A stretch of DNA of 35,103 nucleotides from Candidatus Methylomirabilota bacterium (lineage in GTDB: Bacteria; Methylomirabilota; Methylomirabilia; Methylomirabilales; Methylomirabilaceae), in NCBI GenBank assembly GCA_016207095.1, contig JACQQF010000059.1, forward strand, positions 1 through 35,103, read 5' to 3'. A program made the position numbers and the translations under genes. The notes beneath the pieces were generated by a model. It made no database searches, had not been told where the DNA came from, and worked only from the letters and a program-made list of their open reading frames with translations. Shown here one piece after another: positions 24,612-32,760 of the stretch. Position 1 is the first letter of the stretch. The number at the start of each line of letters is the position of its first letter.

Positions 24612-26612
24612 CTAGCCTTCGACGATGCCAAGGTGGCGCTCCTCCAGCTCCCGGATCCGATCCCGGAGCGCCGCCGCCCGCTCGAACTCCAGCCGCTTCG
24701 CCGCCGCCCGCATCTCCTTATCCAACTGCGCGACGAGCGCCCGGATCTCGTCTTTGGTGAGGAGTTCGGCCCGCTCGGCGTCCGGGACCGCCGGGACGGT
24801 GTAGTAATCCTTCTCGTAGATATTGGACAGGACATCTGTGATCGACTTCCTGATACTCTCCGGCGTGATCCCATGCTCGCGGTTGTAGGTCATCTGGAGT
24901 TGCCGTCTCCGATGAGTCTCGTCAATGGCATGCCTCATCGATTCGGTGAGCGTGTCGCCGTACAGAAGAACCCGCCCTTCCACGTTCCGTGCGGCCCGGC
25001 CGATCGTCTGGATGAGGGACCCCGCGGAACGAAGAAAGCCTTCCTTATCGGCATCCAGAATGGCGACCAGCGACACCTCCGGGATATCCAGCCCCTCCCG
25101 CAGCAGGTTAATCCCGACCAAGACGTCGAACTTGCCCAGACGGAGCTCCCGGATGATCTCGTTCCGCTCCAATGTATCGATGTCAGAGTGCAGGTAGCGG
25201 ACTTTGATCCCGACCTCGGCGAGGTAGTCGGTGAGGTCCTCGGCCATCCGTTTGGTCAAGGTGGTCACAAGGACTCGGTGGCCCCTGGCGGTCACCGCTC
25301 GGATTTCGCCGATCAGGTCATCGATCTGCCCACTGATCGGCTTAAGCTGTATCTCGGGGTCAATAAGCCCCGTGGGACGGATGATCTGCTCCACCACCTC
25401 CCCCTTCACCTTCTTCAATTCATACGGGCCTGGTGTCGCAGACACATAAATAACCTGATGAACGGCCCGCTCAAACTCCTCGAACGTGAGCGGCCGATTG
25501 TCCAGCGCGGAGGGCAGGCGGAACCCGTATTCTACGAGCGTTCCCTTCCGGGATCGGTCGCCGAGATACATGCCTCGAATCTGGGGGATCGTCTGGTGGG
25601 ATTCGTCGATGATGACCAGGGCGTCCCTTGGCAGGTAGTCCATCAGGGTCGGCGGCGGCTCGCCGGTCGCCCGGCCCGAGAGATGGCGCGAGTAGTTCTC
25701 GATCCCTTTGCAGGTCCCGATCTCACGCATCATCTCAAGGTCGAAGAGGGTCCGTTGTTTGAGCCGTTGCGCCTCAAGAAGCTTCCGCTCCCTCTCAAAC
25801 ACTGCCACCCGCTCGTCTAACTCCTGGACGATCGCCCCATACGCCAGTTCCAGCCGCTCGTGAGGGGTGACGTAATGATTGGCCGGATAGATCGGAACCC
25901 GGTGGAGCCCCTGCATCCGTTCGCCCTTGAGCGGATCGATCTCCCACAGACCTTCCACCTCGTCCCCGAACAGCTCCACCCGGACTGCCGTGTCCGCGTA
26001 GGCCGGGAAGATCTCCACCACGTCGCCCCGTACCCGGAAGCTCCCCCGATGCAGATCGTAATCGTTTCGCTGATATTGGATCTCCACCAGCTTTCTCAGC
26101 ATCCTCTCCCGATCGCAGACACCGCCGCGCTCCAGGAAGACCATCATCCCATAATAGGCTTCCGGTGAGCCCAAGCCATAGATGCACGAGACCGAAGCCA
26201 CGATCACGACGTCGCGCCGTTCCAGCAGCGACCGGGTGGCCGAATGGCGAAGCTTATCGATGTGATCGTTAATCAGTGAATCCTTCTCGATGTAGGTGTC
26301 GCTGACGGCGATGTACGCCTCCGGCTGGTAGTAATCGTAGTAACTGACGAAGTACTCAACCGCGTTGTCAGGGAAGAAGCCCTTGAACTCGGCGTAGAGC
26401 TGCGCCGCCAGGGTCTTATTGTGGGCGATGACCAGGGTGGGGCGTTCGACCGTCGCGATCACGTTGGCCACGGTAAAGGTCTTGCCCGAGCCGGTCACCC
26501 CCAGGAGCACCTGGTCGGTCCTGCCTTGCAGAAACCCGTCGGTAAGCTGTCGGATCGCCTGGGGCTGGTCGCCTTTCGGCTGATAGTCACAGACAAGCTT
26601 GAAGTTGGACAT
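24612..26612 (-). CDS. uvrB: Excinuclease ABC subunit B
   Basis: UvrB is the damage-verifying helicase-like core of nucleotide excision repair; it receives DNA from UvrA and recruits UvrC. The 666 residues are canonical: Walker A GVTGSGKT (38-45), the damage-probing beta-hairpin region [21 protein letters not shown], DEuH-type motif [36 protein letters not shown] and QTIGRAARN. The C-terminus has the UVR motif that binds UvrC (about 627-660). It starts 9 bases after the HNH gene's stop, so the two form one transcript. Confidence 0.98.
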   Translation of the reverse strand: MSNFKLVCDYQPKGDQPQAIRQLTDGFLQGRTDQVLLGVTGSGKTFTVANVIATVERPTLVIAHNKTLAAQLYAEFKGFFPDNAVEYFVSYYDYYQPEAYIAVSDTYIEKDSLINDHIDKLRHSATRSLLERRDVVIVASVSCIYGLGSPEAYYGMMVFLERGGVCDRERMLRKLVEIQYQRNDYDLHRGSFRVRGDVVEIFPAYADTAVRVELFGDEVEGLWEIDPLKGERMQGLHRVPIYPANHYVTPHERLELAYGAIVQELDERVAVFERERKLLEAQRLKQRTLFDLEMMREIGTCKGIENYSRHLSGRATGEPPPTLMDYLPRDALVIIDESHQTIPQIRGMYLGDRSRKGTLVEYGFRLPSALDNRPLTFEEFERAVHQVIYVSATPGPYELKKVKGEVVEQIIRPTGLIDPEIQLKPISGQIDDLIGEIRAVTARGHRVLVTTLTKRMAEDLTDYLAEVGIKVRYLHSDIDTLERNEIIRELRLGKFDVLVGINLLREGLDIPEVSLVAILDADKEGFLRSAGSLIQTIGRAARNVEGRVLLYGDTLTESMRHAIDETHRRRQLQMTYNREHGITPESIRKSITDVLSNIYEKDYYTVPAVPDAERAELLTKDEIRALVAQLDKEMRAAAKRLEFERAAALRDRIRELEERHLGIVEG

Positions 26613-26621
26613 GACGGGCGG

Positions 26622-27167
26622 TCAGAAGCGGTCCCTCCGCAGGTCCGCGCCTACCTCACTTGGAAGGTACTTGTTCCAGGACATGACACGGTGGGGTGAA
26701 TGCACCATGATGCCGAGGTAAAAGGCCGAGGCCGGTTTCGAAGGCTTCCGGAGCAGGGCCATCCTGACCTCCTGGAGCGGCTTGTTTCCCTTCTTCAGGT
26801 TGCAGGCCCGGCAGGCGCTCACCACGTTCTCCCAGACGGTTCGGCCGCCCAGCGATCTCGGGATGATATGATCGATCGTCATCCGTTCCCCGCCGTTGCG
26901 GCCGCAGTACTGGCAGGTGTAGCCATCACGCTTGAGGATGTTCTTTTTGTTGAATGAGATCGCGGGGCTGACAGGGCGCTTCACATATCGGTGGAGGCGG
27001 ATCACGGCGGGAAGAACCCACACTATCGACGGGGAGCGAATGATTCTGAGGCTGTCCTCGACCCGTTCGGCCCTTCCGGTGAACAGGAGGATCACTGCCC
27101 TTCGAGCGGTACAGACGTGTAGGGGTTCGAAGGAGTTATTCAGTACCAGTACTTTGTCAGTGTCCAT
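26622..27167 (-). CDS. HNH endonuclease family protein
   Basis: The 181-residue protein has an N-terminal VLVLNNSFEPLHVCTARRAVILL segment typical of a widespread bacterial HNH family, and a C-terminal HNH nuclease core: C85-x2-C88 (YCQYCGR-like), D99-H100 in TIDHIIPRSLGG, N114, and C119-x2-C122 followed by N123. The four cysteines should hold a structural zinc, and H100 with the asparagines the catalytic metal. It heads an operon with uvrB, which hints at a DNA-repair or processing role, but members of this family have no firmly known function that I can name. No strong ribosome site precedes the ATG. Confidence 0.88.
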   Translation of the reverse strand: MDTDKVLVLNNSFEPLHVCTARRAVILLFTGRAERVEDSLRIIRSPSIVWVLPAVIRLHRYVKRPVSPAISFNKKNILKRDGYTCQYCGRNGGERMTIDHIIPRSLGGRTVWENVVSACRACNLKKGNKPLQEVRMALLRKPSKPASAFYLGIMVHSPHRVMSWNKYLPSEVGADLRRDRF

Positions 27168-27218
27168 CGAGTGGGGTGTGTTTGTCTCGGGCCGACGGGA
27201 CCCGTGTAGTGAAAGAGA

Positions 27219-27247
27219 TCATTAGCATAGAAAGGGGGCGTTGTCAA
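27219..27247 (-). promoter_or_regulatory. Promoter of the HNH-uvrB operon
   Basis: On the minus strand TTGACA (27247-27242) is followed after 17 bases by TAATGA (27224-27219), with TG one base before it. The predicted leader is about 45 bases. No LexA-type box was recognised. Confidence 0.55.
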
Positions 27248-27334
27248 CGCAAAGGATGATGCCCTGGAAATGGGGAGCTGCGCGGCGCGTGCAGTGGTCC
27301 GACCCCCGTAATATTGAGGGACGCAAGAAAACCG

Positions 27335-27363
27335 TTGACAAGATAGCGTGCCCCTGGATAGCC
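27335..27363 (+). promoter_or_regulatory. Possible promoter of the aminotransferase gene
   Basis: A perfect TTGACA lies at 27335-27340. The -10 is weak (GATAGC or ATAGCC near 27357-27363, 16-17 bases away, with TG before it). It lies 80 bases before the GTG start. Confidence 0.4.
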
Positions 27364-27383
27364 TGCCTCTGCGTCAAGAGACG

Positions 27384-27409
27384 GTTCATGGTTCAGCGTT
27401 CATGGTTCA
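27384..27409 (+). repeat. Short direct repeat in the aminotransferase leader
   Basis: GTTCATGGTTCA occurs at 27384-27395 and again at 27398-27409, separated by GC. It lies between the promoter and the ribosome site, so it would be transcribed as leader RNA. Confidence 0.6.
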
Positions 27410-27444
27410 CAGGGAGGGGGAACACAGAACGAAGGAGGCATCAC

Positions 27445-28620
27445 GTGGAGACGTCGTACAGAAATCTGAACCTGCCGGTCCGAACGCTGTTGGGGCCCGG
27501 GCCGAGCAATGTGCATCCGCGGGTCTACCGCGCGATGACGACGCCGGTCCTCGGGCACATGGACCCAAAGTTCCTTGAGGTGATGGACGAGATGATGGAA
27601 TTGCTCCGATTCGTCTTCCAGACGCGGAACACCATCACCCTCGCCATCCCTGGCACCGGGAGCGCCGGGATGGAGGCCGCGCTGGTCAACCTCATTGAGC
27701 CGGGGGACGGCGTCCTCGTGGGGGTCAATGGCTACTTCGGCGAGCGCCTCTCCGCCATGGCCTCTCGCCACGGAGCGGAGGTCCGTCGCGTGGAGGCCCC
27801 ATGGGGCCAGATCGTCGAACCCGACCAGATCGAGCGGGCGCTCGCAGCGCGACGGGCGAAGCTGGTTGCCGTGGTCCATGCTGAGACCTCCACAGGCGTC
27901 CTGCAGCCCATCAAGCCGATCGCCGACGCTTGCCATCGCCACGGCGCCCTTCTGCTGGTCGATGCCGTCACCTCCCTGGGCGGGTCGCCTGTTCCGGCGG
28001 ACGAGTGGGGCGCAGACGTCTGTTTTAGCTGTACACAGAAGGGGTTAAGCGCTCCTCCTGGGCTGGCGCCGATCACCGTAAGCGACCGCGCGGTAGCGGT
28101 GACCAGCTCCCGACGTTCACCGGTCCAAAGCTGGTATCTGGACCTCAGTCTCATCACCAAGTACTGGGGCAGTGACCGCGTGTACCACCACACCGCTCCT
28201 ATCACCATGCTGTATGCCCTCCGCGAGGCGCTCTGCTTGGTCCACGAAGAAGGGCTTGAGCCACGATGGCGCCGCCACCAGGCGTTGAGCAATGCTCTGA
28301 TTGCCGGCCTGAACGCCCTCGGACTCCCGATCCTGGCCCCCGAGTCACATCGAGCGCCAACGCTGACCGTCGCCCGCATCCCGGAGGGTGTCAAGGACAT
28401 CGCGGTGCGCACGACGTTGCTCTCGGAACACAACCTGGAGATCGGCGGCGGGTTGGGGGCCCTGAAAGGTCAGGTGTGGCGGATCGGGTTAATGGGTGAA
28501 TCGTGCACCCAGGCGAACGTCCTATTGGTCCTCTCGGCGCTGGAAAGCGCCCTCGGCAGGCAGGGATGGCGGCGCGAGAAGGGAGCCGGCGTAATGGCCG
28601 CGCTGGAGGCGCTAGCCTAG
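27445..28620 (+). CDS. Serine- or alanine-glyoxylate aminotransferase (class V)
   Basis: This PLP enzyme moves an amino group from serine or alanine to glyoxylate, giving glycine. The 391 residues carry LLGPGPSNVHPRV at the N-terminus, PGTGSAGMEAALVNL, HAETSTGVLQPI, VDAVTSLGG, the PLP lysine K199 in CTQKGLSAPPGLA, and YHHTAPITMLYALREAL. GTG 27445 is chosen because GAAGGAGG lies 6 bases upstream and because the frame before it lacks family similarity. In C1-metabolising bacteria such an enzyme serves the serine cycle; elsewhere it serves photorespiration-like glyoxylate removal. Which one applies is not visible here. The stop TAG is the end of mobile element copy C. Confidence 0.92.
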   Translation: METSYRNLNLPVRTLLGPGPSNVHPRVYRAMTTPVLGHMDPKFLEVMDEMMELLRFVFQTRNTITLAIPGTGSAGMEAALVNLIEPGDGVLVGVNGYFGERLSAMASRHGAEVRRVEAPWGQIVEPDQIERALAARRAKLVAVVHAETSTGVLQPIKPIADACHRHGALLLVDAVTSLGGSPVPADEWGADVCFSCTQKGLSAPPGLAPITVSDRAVAVTSSRRSPVQSWYLDLSLITKYWGSDRVYHHTAPITMLYALREALCLVHEEGLEPRWRRHQALSNALIAGLNALGLPILAPESHRAPTLTVARIPEGVKDIAVRTTLLSEHNLEIGGGLGALKGQVWRIGLMGESCTQANVLLVLSALESALGRQGWRREKGAGVMAALEALA

Positions 28621-28806
28621 TGCCGTTCCAACTAACTTCGCCTAGCGGCGTTGCTGGCCCCCAGGGCGCTCCCTGCGACGTACCACCGTATGTACGCCGG
28701 GTACCCGCGCAGTGGGTGCGGCCCTGGGGTCCGCGCCTTGCTATGCTCGTTTCTTGGCCCGGCAGGGGCCCTCCAGGATAGGCCGAAATAGTTGGAAGGG
28801 CCCTAG
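28617..28806 (+). mobile_element. MITE-like element, copy C (190 bp)
   Basis: The element is bounded by CTAG at both ends. The left end reads CTAGTGCCGTTCCAACTAAC and the right end, read inwards, CTAGGGCCCTTCCAACTATT. The interior matches copy A in opposite orientation. The left end provides the TAG stop (28618-28620) of the aminotransferase, and the right end lies 22 bases from the stop of the convergent Ppx/GppA gene. It has no transposase. CTAG ends with an internal TA fit insertion by an IS630/Tc1-mariner enzyme. Confidence 0.8.
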
Positions 28807-28828
28807 CGTGATCTCCGATGGGCGCAGT

Positions 28829-29770
28829 TTACGACCCCCGTCCGATCTCCCTTCTGAGCAAGTCGAGCAGAATACCTTCACGCAGGCCGTCATCGCTGAC
28901 CCGCAACTCATGGTACCCGAGTCGTTCCATCAAGGCAGCGAGAATGGCAGCGCCCGCTATAATAATATCGGCACGTCCCGGCTCCAGGCCCGGAATCCCC
29001 CGTCGTTCCCGAAGGGGCAACGCCGCCAAGCGATCGAGAAGTTCCATGACGCGCCCCAGACCCAGACAATGCCCCTCCACCTTCTGCCGATCATAGGTGA
29101 CAAGTGCCAGATCGATGGCGGCGAGGGTGGTCACGGTTCCGGCAGTCCCGACGAGCTGGGCCTCTTCGGGGCTGGGTAATTCGCCTCGAAGCCGATCGAT
29201 CCTGGTTCCCACAACCTCTTCGAGCTTGCGCCGCTCATCAACGGTTGGAGGATCGCTCACGAGATACTGCTCCGTCAGCTTCACGACGCCTAGACCGGTG
29301 CTGACGACCCCCTCAATCACGTCCCCCTTGGCCAGGATGAACTCGGTGCTACCGCCCCCAATGTCAATGGCCAGGACCCGCCGCAACCCAAGGCGGAGCC
29401 CGTGCCGGACGCCGAGCAGGGTGAGGCGCGCCTCTTCCCTGCCGTCGATGACCCGAAGGGCCAGCCCCGTCCCTCGCGCCGTCTCGGCGAGAAACTCGTC
29501 ACCGTTCCTGGCCTCCCGCACCGCGCTGGTGCAGACGGCCGCGATCTCCCCGGCCTTGAAGGACCGGGCCGTGTCGGCAAACCTCCTGAGAACCGCTAGG
29601 CTTCGCCGGCGCGGGGCATCCTGCAGCAATCGGGATGGCATCAACCCTTCGCCGAGGCGGGTAATCTGCTGCTCTTCATGAAGGACCGTGTAGTCATCGG
29701 GACCAACGGTCTCGGCGACGAGGAGTCGGAGGGTGTTTGTTCCCACATCGATTGCTGCATAGACGGCCAT
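28829..29770 (-). CDS. Ppx/GppA family exopolyphosphatase or pppGpp phosphohydrolase
   Basis: The 313-residue protein has the ASKHA fold of the Ppx/GppA family. Phosphate-binding loop 1: AAIDVGTNTLRLLVAE (about 5-20). Conserved VCTSAVREARNGDEFL. Loop 2: AIDIGGGSTEFILAKG. Then GTAGTVTTLAAIDLAL, and RADIIIAGAAILAALMERLG near the C-terminus. It is the short, single-module form without the C-terminal HD domain of E. coli Ppx. The substrate may be polyphosphate or pppGpp; sequence does not settle it. Its ATG directly abuts the TGA of the upstream NFACT gene (TGAATG), with GGAGG inside that gene's end, so the two are co-translated. Confidence 0.92.
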   Translation of the reverse strand: MAVYAAIDVGTNTLRLLVAETVGPDDYTVLHEEQQITRLGEGLMPSRLLQDAPRRRSLAVLRRFADTARSFKAGEIAAVCTSAVREARNGDEFLAETARGTGLALRVIDGREEARLTLLGVRHGLRLGLRRVLAIDIGGGSTEFILAKGDVIEGVVSTGLGVVKLTEQYLVSDPPTVDERRKLEEVVGTRIDRLRGELPSPEEAQLVGTAGTVTTLAAIDLALVTYDRQKVEGHCLGLGRVMELLDRLAALPLRERRGIPGLEPGRADIIIAGAAILAALMERLGYHELRVSDDGLREGILLDLLRREIGRGS

Positions 29771-31546
29771 TCAGTCCTCCCTATGGCGATCTGTCGCGGC
29801 AGGATGTAGGCGGCGTACCAGGCCAGCGTCCGGACCCACAAGGATCGTCTTCTCCTGCGTGAGGAGCACCACTCCTGGTGCGGCGGCCTTCGGCTTCCTC
29901 AGATACTTTTTCAGCGCATAGTCCACAGGGACCTTGACCTGTCCGCGCGCCTTGCTGTAGTAGGCGGCGAGCTGGGCCGCCTCTCGAAGGGTGCGAGGCG
30001 GGACCGGCTTTCCTTTGTTCAAGCGAACGACCACATGAGAGCCCGGGCTCCCTTGGACGTGGAGCCACAAGTCGTGGGGCCGAGCGAGCCGCCAGGTCAG
30101 CCGGTCGTTTCCGGACCCGCTCCTGCCGACCAGGATCGGCAGACCGTCCGACGATCGAAAGGTGCGCGGCTCGGGACCTTGCGCTTTGGAAGCCAACGTT
30201 CGCGCTCGATCACGGGCGGGTAGGCGTCTGGCCAGCGGGACTAACGCAGCCTCGATCCGCTGCAGCTCGCCGGGCTCCTTCGTGCCTTCTGCCTCCAGGA
30301 TCAGGCGTCGCAGCTTGGTCAGACGGCCCTCTACCCCGGCGAGGCGTCCCCTCACGAGCTCCGCCCCGCGCTTCGCCTTACGGTTCAGCGCGAAGTAGCG
30401 CTTGGCATTCTCGTCCACAGAACGCGCCGGGTCCAGCTCGATGTGTAGATATTCCTGTGCCGGATTCCCGTAGTCCCGAAGCCTGATCTCCCGCTCCCCA
30501 CGACGGACCTTTGCGGAGTTGGCAACCAGGAGTTGCCCCTTCCGTCTATGAAGATCGGCGTCCTTGTAGATAGCTGCTTCGTCGGCAAGCTTGGCCGAGA
30601 GTCGCTCCGCCCTGGTGATCTCTCCTTTCAGGCGACGGAATAACCTGGCCCGTAGCACCCCATCCTCAGCAGATAGGTCGACGCTTGCATGGTAGGCGTG
30701 AGCGGCCTCGGACATTGTGGAATATGGGATCTGACGCTCGGCAGGGACCGTCACAAGCGAGAATGCCGCGAGTCCGCTCGGCTGCCCATCGTTCCCGAGC
30801 AGAAGCCTGGGCTCGAAGTCGCCACTGGCAACCCCGGCAATGAGATCGCAAAACGGTTTCCAGAGCAACAGGGCGGGCGGGCCGGGGGAGTCGTGTGACG
30901 AGAGTCCCGCTCGGGCGACAAGCTCCGCCGCCATCAACTGGCTGAACCCCGTAAAGCAGGTCATCAGGACGCGAGCCGGTTCGATCCCTTCGTCGAGGCG
31001 CGATCGGACAAGTTCCACAAATTCGTGCTCCCCGACCGTGCTGGGATCGATCCGGCCGCGATCGAATGGAGGTCGATATGCCTCGTCTGGCCCCAACGCC
31101 CTAACCTTCGCTCCTCCTGGTGACGACCGAAGACGGTCGATAATCGTTCCGGAGGTCCGATCGACCAGGACAAGGTTGCCACGAGGGCCAAACATCTCGG
31201 CATACAGCACCATGGTCGCCCCCGGCTGTGGGCCGCCTTTCAGGTGGACTGCCACTAATCGCTCCAACCCTAACTGCTCGACCGCCTCGATCAGCGCCTC
31301 CTTCGTCCGTGAGGCCATCACATCGCCAAACCTCGATGGGACGTGAGGAAGGTCACGTGGTGGCGAGGCCAGTTTAACTTTCGGCGCGCCGGGCTTGACA
31401 GAGAGCAGGAGCCCGCGCGGCCCGCGTCCCTGATGAAGGATCAGAAACAGACTCCAGCGATCGGGCTGCACGACACGCCTGATCTTCGCGCCCTGGAGGG
31501 CGTGCTGGGCTTCCTTGACCAACGCCGCGAGACAAAAAGCATCCAT
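29771..31546 (-). CDS. rqcH: RqcH-type NFACT protein (ribosome quality control)
   Basis: RqcH binds stalled 50S subunits with peptidyl-tRNA and adds alanine tails that mark the chain for degradation. The 591 residues start at MDAFCLAALVKEAQHALQG, the usual family beginning, so the 52 upstream codons are excluded. The layout is NFACT-N (1 to about 200), helix-hairpin-helix region, long coiled coil (about 270-440), then NFACT-R with DGLPILVGRSGSGNDRLTW and PHDLWLHVQGSPGSHVVVRLN (about 480-530). The conserved Asp-Arg pair of NFACT-N appears as E95-R96 (QLGLERLVAV). No clear ribosome site precedes the ATG. It forms an operon with the Ppx/GppA gene. Confidence 0.9.
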   Translation of the reverse strand: MDAFCLAALVKEAQHALQGAKIRRVVQPDRWSLFLILHQGRGPRGLLLSVKPGAPKVKLASPPRDLPHVPSRFGDVMASRTKEALIEAVEQLGLERLVAVHLKGGPQPGATMVLYAEMFGPRGNLVLVDRTSGTIIDRLRSSPGGAKVRALGPDEAYRPPFDRGRIDPSTVGEHEFVELVRSRLDEGIEPARVLMTCFTGFSQLMAAELVARAGLSSHDSPGPPALLLWKPFCDLIAGVASGDFEPRLLLGNDGQPSGLAAFSLVTVPAERQIPYSTMSEAAHAYHASVDLSAEDGVLRARLFRRLKGEITRAERLSAKLADEAAIYKDADLHRRKGQLLVANSAKVRRGEREIRLRDYGNPAQEYLHIELDPARSVDENAKRYFALNRKAKRGAELVRGRLAGVEGRLTKLRRLILEAEGTKEPGELQRIEAALVPLARRLPARDRARTLASKAQGPEPRTFRSSDGLPILVGRSGSGNDRLTWRLARPHDLWLHVQGSPGSHVVVRLNKGKPVPPRTLREAAQLAAYYSKARGQVKVPVDYALKKYLRKPKAAAPGVVLLTQEKTILVGPDAGLVRRLHPAATDRHRED

Positions 31547-31687
31547 GGACGCAACTATATCCAAGGCGGCCCCTCGTGTAAAGCTCGGCACATGTCTGAT
31601 CAGACTCTCGCCTCGCATCTCAACAAAGCCCAGTAGAGTCTGCTTGGGCCTTTGCCGGTGGGTTCCCCCGGCGTCGGCAAAAAACAG

Positions 31688-31716
31688 TTGACAGACGAAC
31701 AATAGGTGTATATACT
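31688..31716 (+). promoter_or_regulatory. Consensus sigma70 promoter of marR
   Basis: TTGACA (31688-31693) and TATACT (31711-31716) are exactly 17 bases apart. Transcription should begin at about 31722-31724, the ATG itself, which predicts a leaderless or nearly leaderless mRNA. Confidence 0.8.
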
Positions 31717-31717
31717 C
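31706..31717 (+). promoter_or_regulatory. Candidate MarR operator over the marR -10 box
   Basis: GTGTATATACTC matches 11 of 12 bases of the perfect palindrome GTGTATATACAC at 32208-32219. It covers the -10 box, a position suited to repression and autoregulation by the adjacent MarR protein. Confidence 0.55.
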
Positions 31718-31723
31718 TCACTC

Positions 31724-32182
31724 ATGCGAGACCGGGCAAGTCAGTTAGAGTTGGCCAGATCCAAGAGCGGCGAGTGTGCCTGCGGAAATCTCCGTAAAGC
31801 GGCCCGCGCGGTCACACAGGTCTACGATGAGGTGCTGCGGCCGACCGGCCTTCGCGTCACGCAGTTCGGCATCTTAGGAACGACCATGGCGATGGAACCA
31901 GTGACCGTCACACGACTGGCGGACTCGACCGTGACGGACCGCACGACGCTCACGCGAAACCTTAAGCTACTGGAGAAGCGTGGCCTGATCCGAGTCCAAA
32001 TGGGGAATGACCGCCGTGAGCGAGAGGTGACCCTCACCGCTCAGGGGCGCGAGGCGTTGGCCAGTGGGCTCCCGCTCTGGCAGAAGGCGCAGACTCGGGT
32101 CGTTCAGGGATTAGGCGAAGAGCGATGGAACGCTTTGCGCGAGGGACTGTCAGCAGTCGTCTCGTTGGCGCGAGCGACCTAA
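31724..32182 (+). CDS. MarR family transcriptional regulator with N-terminal CxC
   Basis: The 152-residue winged-helix regulator has the MarR layout: N-terminal dimer helix, LRPTGLRVTQFGILGTT, recognition region VTVTRLADSTVTDRTTLTRNLKLLEKRGLI, wing VQMGNDRREREVTLTAQGREAL, and a C-terminal dimer helix. The sequence GECACGNLRKAARAVTQVYDE holds C18 and C20, which could sense oxidants or electrophiles. The ATG at 31724 is used because the promoter would start transcription there; a GTG at 31706 lies inside the -10 box. A redox role is suggested by thioredoxin and an Fe-S protein downstream. Ligand unknown. Confidence 0.9.
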   Translation: MRDRASQLELARSKSGECACGNLRKAARAVTQVYDEVLRPTGLRVTQFGILGTTMAMEPVTVTRLADSTVTDRTTLTRNLKLLEKRGLIRVQMGNDRREREVTLTAQGREALASGLPLWQKAQTRVVQGLGEERWNALREGLSAVVSLARAT

Positions 32183-32196
32183 CTCTGCTTTTTTTT
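32156..32196 (+). terminator. Possible terminator at the 3' end of marR
   Basis: GTCG-T-CTCG (32156-32164) pairs with CGAGCGAC (32171-32178), with one bulged base and a 6-base loop. A run of eight Ts (32189-32196) follows 10 bases later. The distance is longer than usual, so the call is weak. The stem lies within the last codons of marR. Confidence 0.35.
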
Positions 32197-32222
32197 GGAG
32201 CATATACGTGTATATACACAAT
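32195..32222 (+). promoter_or_regulatory. Possible promoter of the thioredoxin operon
   Basis: TTGGAG (32195-32200) and CACAAT (32217-32222) are 16 bases apart, with the palindrome GTGTATATACAC filling most of the spacer. The leader to the thioredoxin ATG is about 150 bases. Confidence 0.4.
32208..32219. promoter_or_regulatory. Perfect palindrome, candidate MarR operator
   Basis: GTGTATATACAC is a perfect 12-base palindrome in front of the thioredoxin/Fe-S/hydrolase genes. A near-identical copy lies on the marR promoter, so one regulator probably reads both. Confidence 0.6.
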
Positions 32223-32381
32223 AACTGTGAGGTTCCTCAGGCCGCTTGATGGTGGAAGGAAAAGCAACAACCTGAGGCGAAGCGAGGAGAAGTTGATCTC
32301 AAAGCCATCAGAAGTCCCAATGTCGTTGCTCCAAATGAACGAGAGTCGATAGGCAGGCGAACAATGAGAGAGGAGGCAACA

Positions 32382-32747
32382 ATGGCTAAACCAATCCATG
32401 TCACCGATCGCACCTTCGACGCTGAGGTGCTCATGTCGGAGACCCCGGTTCTCGCCGACTTCTGGGGGGAGTGGTGCGGCCCGTGCAAAATGGTCGCGCC
32501 CATCATGGAGGAGATTGCCGGGGAGTACGACGGTGAGCTCAAAATCGCTAAGCTAGACGTGGACGAAAATGGCGAGACAGCTAGGCGTTATGGTGTGAAA
32601 AGCATCCCCACTTTGATTCTATTCACAAATGGACAGTCGGTCGAGCGGCTGGTGGGCGCAATGCCAAAGGAGCAACTGCTGTCGCGCATTCGTCCGTACC
32701 TAGCAAAGACCTATCCAGGCGCTAATCGAAGCGTCTTCCGTGAATAA
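32382..32747 (+). CDS. Thioredoxin
   Basis: The 121-residue protein has a thioredoxin fold with the active site W31-C32-G33-P34-C35 in [15 protein letters not shown], then [25 protein letters not shown] with the cis-proline, and a C-terminal helix [12 protein letters not shown]. It reduces protein disulfides in the cytosol. The ATG at 32382 has GAGGAGG about 6 bases upstream; an earlier ATG at 32364 precedes that site. A tail of about 12 residues ([12 protein letters not shown]) goes beyond the usual end. The Fe-S/SCP2 gene begins 13 bases after its stop, so a dedicated electron or thiol partner role is plausible. The genome's main thioredoxin may be elsewhere. Confidence 0.95.
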   Translation: MAKPIHVTDRTFDAEVLMSETPVLADFWGEWCGPCKMVAPIMEEIAGEYDGELKIAKLDVDENGETARRYGVKSIPTLILFTNGQSVERLVGAMPKEQLLSRIRPYLAKTYPGANRSVFRE

Positions 32748-32760
32748 GCTGGGGGATTTT

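Noticed and set aside
28503-28781. Plus-strand frame through element C
   Set aside because: It lies out of frame over the aminotransferase end and then the element; its likeness to the frame in copy A comes from the repeat itself.
31640-31687. Hairpin TTGCCG/CGGCAA with an adjacent A-run before marR, considered as a terminator
   Set aside because: On the minus strand the T-run would precede the stem, and on the plus strand only A follows; it does not fit a terminator in either direction.
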